Below, in pieces: positions 13,546 to 17,112 of a stretch of 17,112 bases of DNA. The position numbers were made by a program, and so were the translations under genes. Every line of letters begins with the position of its first letter. Position 1 is the first letter of the stretch. This DNA comes from Baffinella frigidus (Eukaryota; Cryptophyceae; Cryptomonadales; Baffinellaceae). The stretch spans positions 41,370 through 58,481 of the forward strand of contig MU646604.1 of the NCBI GenBank assembly GCA_026770585.1, given 5' to 3'. The notes below the pieces were generated by a model, which did no database searches, had not been told where the DNA came from, and worked only from the letters and a program-made list of their open reading frames with translations.

Positions 13546-13658
13546 GTAGCGTTTACTCGGGTTTCACACAACGACAGAGAAAGACACCCACTGGCAGAGA
13601 AAGCACGCGTTTACTCCGGATCTCACGCACCACGGCCACCCTGCGCCCCTCCCGAGGT

Positions 13659-13823
13659 GTCTTGATGTCTTGATGTCTTGATGTCTTCACGGCGTCATGC
13701 GAGGCTTGATCTGGAAGGCATCACGCGGGGCTTCATGCGGACGCTTCCAGCTTCCGCACTTGCTGGAAGGACGCAGGGCGCGTGGTGGCATCATGTCTTC
13801 CCAGGAAGTGAGCGAGAGAGAGC

Positions 13824-13855
<32 letters not shown>

Positions 13856-14103
13856 GAGTGCAGGCGGTGCTATGCCTCTCGGTGAAGCAGGTCAGACGGA
13901 AGGCGTCACGCGGGGCGTCATGCGGAAGTGGGGCGCTCGATGCCGTGATGTCTTGATGTCTCATGCGGACGCTTCAAGCTTGCGCACTTCCTGGGAGGAG
14001 GCAGGGCGCGAGTTGTCGCCGTCGACCCACCCCTCGATCCCGGCCGACACCGGCGCTGCGAACAAGCGCGACGGTTACGTTGAACAAGCGCGACGGTTAC
14101 GTC
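13659..14103 (+). repeat. Cluster of tandem and direct repeats
   Basis: It contains an octamer array GTCTTGAT, three and a half copies (13659-13688), partly repeated at about 13949. A direct repeat of about 50-65 bp follows (GCGGACGCTTCCAGCTTCCG through GCAGGGCGCG), first copy about 13736-13782 and second about 13964-14010. Then come a pure (GA)n tract with CG interruptions (13811-13859) and a 22-bp unit GAACAAGCGCGACGGTTACG at 14060 and 14082. CGACGGTTAC recurs at 14229 and 14245. The open frames here follow the repeats. Confidence 0.85.
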
Positions 14104-14169
14104 TTCTCAGAACTCAGAAAAGCGTTTTTTAAAAGGGTTTATCTCCGGTTGTGAGCCCGCTGTTTAGTA

Positions 14170-14231
14170 CGAGATTTACTGGACACACGCTTTACTATTA
14201 CTAATATGATCAAGTTGTGGAGTAAATTTCG
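14170..14231. repeat. Small hairpin CGAGATTTACT...AGTAAATTTCG
   Basis: Arms of about 17 bp with two or three mismatches and an AT-rich loop (TTTACTATTACTAATATGAT). Resembles the inner arms of the element at 2821-2957. Confidence 0.6.
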
Positions 14232-14273
14232 ACGGTTACATCTACGACGGTGACATTCGAGATGGTTACATGT

Positions 14274-14320
14274 AGGGATATCCTGGGTCCTACAGTAGGG
14301 CTAGTCCTAGGAGTATCCCT
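14274..14320. mobile_element. Miniature hairpin with CCTAGG/CTACAGTAG core (47 bp)
   Basis: AGGGATATCCT at the left and AGGAGTATCCCT at the right around GGGTCCTACAGTAGGGCTAG. It looks like the shared core of the larger elements with only short arms; AGTATCCC also flanks the core at 3573. Confidence 0.65.
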
Positions 14321-14425
14321 TATCTGCCTGTGACGTCTCAGGACGTCATCTAGGCCAAAAGTCAACTTTGGCATTTTTTAATTAAGCCGCCTCTTAATGG
14401 AAAATTATAATAGAAAAAAACAGCT

Positions 14426-14850
14426 TGTCACCACGCCAGAGCCGAGGAAGGCGTAGGCTTTTAAAGGCCTATAATGCCCCACTCGATTTTGTACCAGGAC
14501 GTGACGCCCGTGAAGTCATTTATGAGTTTTTTTAAAAAAATCTTGATGGGTCCCAGGACTCATCACGTCCGTTAGAAGGACTCATCACGTCCTTTCGATG
14601 GATAAATGCGCCTCTTTCTCGTCAAATCTTCTGCACGTCCTTCCTGGACACGTTGCTGACAGAAAAAAACAGAAAATATTATCACGTCCTTCCTGGACAC
14701 GTTGCTGACGGAAAAAGGACAGAAAATATTGTGGACGTGACAACTTCCTCAACACCCAGGGGCGCCACCTCGGCCACTTTTGGCAAAATTTCAACCCGCC
14801 CGTATGGGCGGGTTAAAATATTTCCCCCCCTCCTCCACTCTGGCGTGACA
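14426..14850. mobile_element. CACCACGCCAGA-family element, long copy
   Basis: TGTCACCACGCCAGAGCCGA at the left and TCCTCCACTCTGGCGTGACA at the right; the short copy is 16194-16322. The interior has ACGTCC/GGACGT motifs in both orientations and a tandem 49-bp duplication (14634-14682, 14683-14731: CACGTCCTTCCTGGACACGT onward). It also has a GC hairpin, AACCCGCCC-GTAT-GGGCGGGTT (14793-14814). CCACTTTTGGCAAAATTTC near the right end resembles sequence in other families. Confidence 0.75.
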
Positions 14851-15074
14851 GGCTCGCTAAGCTGAACAAATTGAGTAATTGGTGCTAAACGACCCGAGAA
14901 CTTCCTGATTTATGAGACCCGGAAAACCGTCCTCCGCTAAATTCAAAACCCTACACCTGATTCCTGCTAAAAAAAATGATGACGTACCTTTTTCGGCAGA
15001 TGAGGGATAGGACCACCTTATGGATATCCAGGCTAAAAGACCACCCTTGGTCCAGCCTCAGTCGTTGTCTGTGT

Positions 15075-15140
15075 TCTTAATTTAGTACCTGCGGGTTGAC
15101 TAACTCGAGATTTAGTCACCCACCTGGTACTAAATTAAGA
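15075..15140. repeat. Hairpin with perfect 15-bp ends
   Basis: TCTTAATTTAGTACC (15075-15089) and its exact complement (15126-15140), with a 36-bp interior containing CTCGAG. It is followed by a GA-rich tract. Confidence 0.8.
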
Positions 15141-15193
15141 CCACGCAGGCCAAAAATCCGGTGCGGGTTCTTGCGTTCTGAGTTCTTGCGATC

Positions 15194-15340
15194 CAGAGAG
15201 AGAGAGAGGGAGAGAGAGAGGGAGAGAGAGAGAGAGAGAGGGAGAGAGAGCGAGAGAGAGGGAGGGAGAGAGGGAGAGAGGGAGCGCGAGAGGGAGAGAG
15301 AGAGGGAAAGAGAGAGAGAGAGAGAGGGAGAGAGAGGGAG
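15194..15340 (+). repeat. Imperfect (GA)n/(GGGAGA)n microsatellite, about 147 bp
   Basis: Purine-only on +, mainly GA with GGGAGA and occasional CGAGAG units. It yields spurious Arg-Glu-rich and Ser-Leu-rich open frames on the two strands. Confidence 0.97.
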
Positions 15341-15433
15341 TATCCCTGTAACTGAACACCATCTGTACCACCCCCCCGGCAAATCAACTTTCGGTCTCCT
15401 CCTTTTGAGGACACCAGATTACCTCATGCAGAG

Positions 15434-15610
15434 CTAGAGCGCTGCGCAGAGAGGTTGGCCACCCAAAAATGGGAAAATGGGAAAATCGGAGCCATTTTGT
15501 CCTCGTTTGAGAAATTCAAGGCACTAAATTTCTCAAAAGTTGACAAAATGGCTCCAATTTCTCAATTTTGCATTATTTCCCGTGGCCAACTTCTCTGCAC
15601 AGCGCTCTAG
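15434..15610. mobile_element. CTAGAGCGCTG hairpin element, 29-bp ends
   Basis: CTAGAGCGCTGCGCAGAGAG plus GTTGGCCAC (15434-15462) pairs with 15582-15610 with two mismatches. Inner arms GGAGCCATTTTGTC/GACAAAATGGCTCC and GAGAAATT/AATTTCTC continue the stem. AAAGTTGACAAAATGG is at 15536. Abuts the tandem repeat that starts at 15611. Confidence 0.93.
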
Positions 15611-15656
15611 AAGTCGGTCCTCGCTGGTGTCCTCGAGGTAGCTCTGCACCCCCCAA

Positions 15657-15837
15657 TACAGTGGATGTAGGCTAATATAGCATAGGCTTAATGTAGCACG
15701 AGCCCTGTTGCAGCACGGCGGGCAAGGTCCCGAAGGGCAAAATCCTTAGGGCTACGAATGCCCTAATGTAGCACAGGGCCTAATGTAGCATCAGAATCTC
15801 CGCCCAGTCGTGCTACATTAAGCCTACATCCACTGTA
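15657..15837. mobile_element. TACAGTGGATGTAGG element in unit 1
   Basis: TA-bounded. TACAGTGGATGTAGGCT and TTAATGTAGCACGA at the left pair with TCGTGCTACATTAAGCCTAC ATCCACTGTA at the right. The left arm has a 15-bp extra piece (a partial duplication of AGCATAGGCTTA-like sequence). TAATGTAGCAC appears four times in all. Unit 2 gives the empty site: CTATAGATTCAATT against TA-element-TAGATTCAATT. Confidence 0.92.
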
Positions 15838-15950
15838 GATTCAATTTCGCAACGCGTCCATCTAAGGAGTTCCGGCACAAATCCCGGTGGTTTAAACCCT
15901 AAAAGTACGAAACGGCTCCAGCGCGAAAAACAAAATATGGGGTATGTACA

Positions 15951-16062
15951 TAACCCTTAAGTGGCGGATGTACATATCCCTTAAGCGGCGGACTAACTCG
16001 CCTTAGGCAGGTCCTAGGGCACTACCGTAGGGCGTATGAACCTACTCGCCACTTAAGGCATA
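15951..16062. mobile_element. Hairpin element, TATCCCTTAAGTG family, copy 3 (reversed, extra end)
   Basis: The core and right end (GTAGGGCGTATGAACCTACT, CGCCACTTAAGGCATA) are the reverse of copies 1 and 2. The left end is present twice, TACATAACCCTTAAGTGGCG (15947-15966) and TACATATCCCTTAAGCGGCG (15971-15990), a 24-bp tandem copy of the terminal repeat. The empty site in unit 2 reads GGGGTATAATCGAC. Confidence 0.88.
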
Positions 16063-16193
16063 ATCGACTAGGTGGGGGCGCAAAAGTCGGTCCTCACCAG
16101 CGTCCTCGAGATAACTCTGCATCGCCGCTGATACCCCCCCCCTTCCGCCACCCCCATTGAATCTATAGATTCAATTCCACAACGCGTCCATCT

Positions 16194-16322
16194 CACCACG
16201 CCAGACTGGAGGAGGGGGAGTTTTCTTTAAAACCGCGCCTGGAAGCGGTTTTTGACTTTTGGAAACAACTGCCTTGCAAGGGAATTGACTTTTGGCGACC
16301 CCTTCCTCCAGTCTGGCGTGGC
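16194..16322. mobile_element. CACCACGCCAGA-family element, short copy, in unit 2
   Basis: CACCACGCCAGACTGGAGGA at the left pairs with TCCTCCAGTCTGGCGTGG at the right. The interior has GAAGCGGTTTTTGACTTTTG and a TTGACTTTTGGC repeat. Unit 1 gives the empty site: CGTCCATCTAAGGAGTTCC. Confidence 0.9.
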
Positions 16323-16552
16323 AGGAGTTCCGGTACAAATCCTGGTATCTTAAACCCGTCCAGTACGAAATGGCTCCAGCCCGAAAACAAAATCTGGGGT
16401 ATAATCGACTAGGTGGGGGTGCAAAAGTCGGCCCTCACCAGCGTCCTCGAGATAACTCTGCATCGCCGCTGATACCCCCCCCCTTCCGCCACCCCCCTTC
16501 CTCTTCCTCACACCCGAGGACTTGCTCTTCTTGTATTGGATGTACTGCCGAT

Positions 16553-16595
16553 GTGGGTTTAGGGTTTAGGGTCTAGGGTCTAGGGGTCTAGGATC
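16553..16595 (+). repeat. Short TTTAGGG/TCTAGGG tract
   Basis: About six units, GGGTTTA then GGGTCTA variants. G-strand on +. Confidence 0.85.
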
Positions 16596-16606
16596 CAGGC
16601 GGGGGG

Positions 16607-16710
16607 GAGGTCATTGTTGCTATGTTACCCTCACAAGGTAGAGGTCAGTGTTTGCTGCCTTACCTTCGGGGAAGAGGTCAGCGTTTGCTATGTTACCTTC
16701 ACACCGCCAA
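16607..16710 (+). repeat. Tandem repeat, 33-34 bp unit, three copies
   Basis: Units start GAGGTCA at 16607, 16641 and 16674 and contain TTTGCTATGTTACCTTCAC or a variant. The - strand frame reads ANADLFPEGKAANTDLYLV, which is simply the repeat translated; I see no gene. Confidence 0.85.
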
Positions 16711-16805
16711 CCCAGCGTTGTTAACGGGGAATTCCGAACGGGCAATCCTGGCCGAGAAATCGACACTCCCCTGGTACCAACCCTGACCCCCAAACCCTGA
16801 ACCCT

Positions 16806-16988
16806 AGAGCGTTTGCGGTAATTGTTGTCCGTTTTGGACGTGCGGTTTCCCGGTTTTCCGGTTTTCATTTGCACCAGAAGTGTCCATTTAAAATGTTTTA
16901 AGGCCTGCACAACATTTTACAAAACCGGAAAACCGGAAAACCGGAAAACCGCACGCCCAAAATTGACAACAATTACCGCAAACGCTCT
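16806..16988. mobile_element. AGAGCGTTTGCGG hairpin element inserted in telomere-like DNA
   Basis: AGAGCGTTTGCGGTAATTGT plus TGTC pairs perfectly with GACAACAATTACCGCAAACG plus CTCT. Inner arms hold CCGGAAAA 8-mer repeats (GGTTTTCC on the left, four GGAAAACC-type units on the right, 16921-16950). Flanked on both sides by CCCTAAA-type sequence (16780-16805 and from 16993). Confidence 0.93.
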
Positions 16989-16992
16989 GCCA

Positions 16993-17078
16993 ACCCTAAC
17001 CCCTAAACCCCGAACCCTGAACCCTGAACCCTGAACCCTGAACCCTGAACCCTGAACCCCAACCCCCAAACCCTACAC
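16993..17078 (+). repeat. CCCTAAA array with a pure CCCTGAA run
   Basis: Starts with CCCTAAC/CCCTAAA, then six nearly identical GAACCCT heptamers (17012-17057), then CCCCAA variants. The last 34 bp of the window (17079-17112) are unique and unassigned. Confidence 0.9.
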
Positions 17079-17112
17079 GACTGCACAGCGCGACATCATC
17101 GACATGGGGGGC

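Larger units (their letters stand above)
15611..16500 (+). repeat. Tandem repeat, about 213-bp unit, nearly three copies with different insertions
   Basis: Each unit starts AAGTCGGTCCTC, passes CTCGAGATAACTCTGCATCG, ATTCAATTCCACAACGCGTC, GGAGTTCCGGTACAAATC and ends ATAATCGACTAGGTGGGGG. Unit 1 is 15611-16082 and carries insertions 15657-15837 and 15951-16062. Unit 2 is 16083-16424 and carries 16194-16322. Unit 3 (16425 to about 16500) is partial. Removing the insertions brings the units to similar lengths. No protein frame is shared. Confidence 0.9.

Noticed and set aside
14793-14814. GC hairpin followed by A/T-rich sequence as an intrinsic bacterial terminator
   Set aside because: The context is eukaryotic and inside a hairpin element; there is no adjacent gene to terminate.
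15096-15437. Frames rich in Arg-Glu (+) or Ser-Leu (-)
   Set aside because: Direct translation of the GA microsatellite.
16607-16910. - strand 96-codon frame with NIANADLFPEGKAANTDLYL
   Set aside because: It translates the 33-34 bp tandem repeat and then runs into a hairpin element.

Overview
The window looks like nuclear DNA of a eukaryotic protist, probably an alga or an alveolate relative. The evidence is genes split by GT-AG introns, long degenerate arrays of an Arabidopsis-type telomere unit (TTTAGGG/CCCTAAA), many short non-coding inverted-repeat elements, and no bacterial operon, rRNA or tRNA. I cannot name the species. Almost all long open frames are by-products of repeats; the real coding sequence is in short exons, mostly without their own ATG.

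Two multi-exon genes can be read. (1) On the + strand, 1628-5140 encodes a complete 72-residue Kish/TMEM167 protein (small two-pass membrane protein of the early secretory pathway). A probable start exon is just ATG (1628-1630); exon 2 is 2209-2318 and the terminal exon 5035-5140. A damaged second copy of the terminal exon lies 340 bp upstream (4695-4788), inside the 2.7-kb intron. (2) On the - strand, a chain of exons from about 11976 down to 9956 encodes the C-terminal part of an unrecognised, partly coiled-coil protein; most junctions agree in phase. A third, weaker coding signal on the - strand (820-947) is a membrane-spanning exon that may belong to a gene divergent from kish.

The rest is repeats. 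About 25 inverted-repeat (MITE-like) elements of about 50-490 bp fall into at least nine terminal-repeat groups; several are bounded by TA, several are nested, and several share one CCTAGG/CTACNGTAG palindromic core although their ends differ. Layout: 1-1627 leftmost repeats, hairpin 560-718 and the - strand exon; 1628-5140 kish with repeat-filled introns; 5141-7110 hairpins; 7113-9244 a duplicated and inverted block around two opposed telomere-like arrays; 9274-9960 small tandem and dispersed repeats; 9956-12240 gene 2; 12255-14850 nested elements and GA-rich tracts; 15075-17112 more hairpins, including a roughly 213-bp tandem repeat whose copies carry different insertions and so preserve filled and empty sites.

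The elements are non-autonomous: no transposase, reverse transcriptase or other mobility enzyme is visible. The main biology is how a short conserved gene survives with introns built of transposon hairpins and telomere-like DNA, and a hairpin family whose shared core suggests module swapping or a common mobilising enzyme encoded elsewhere.
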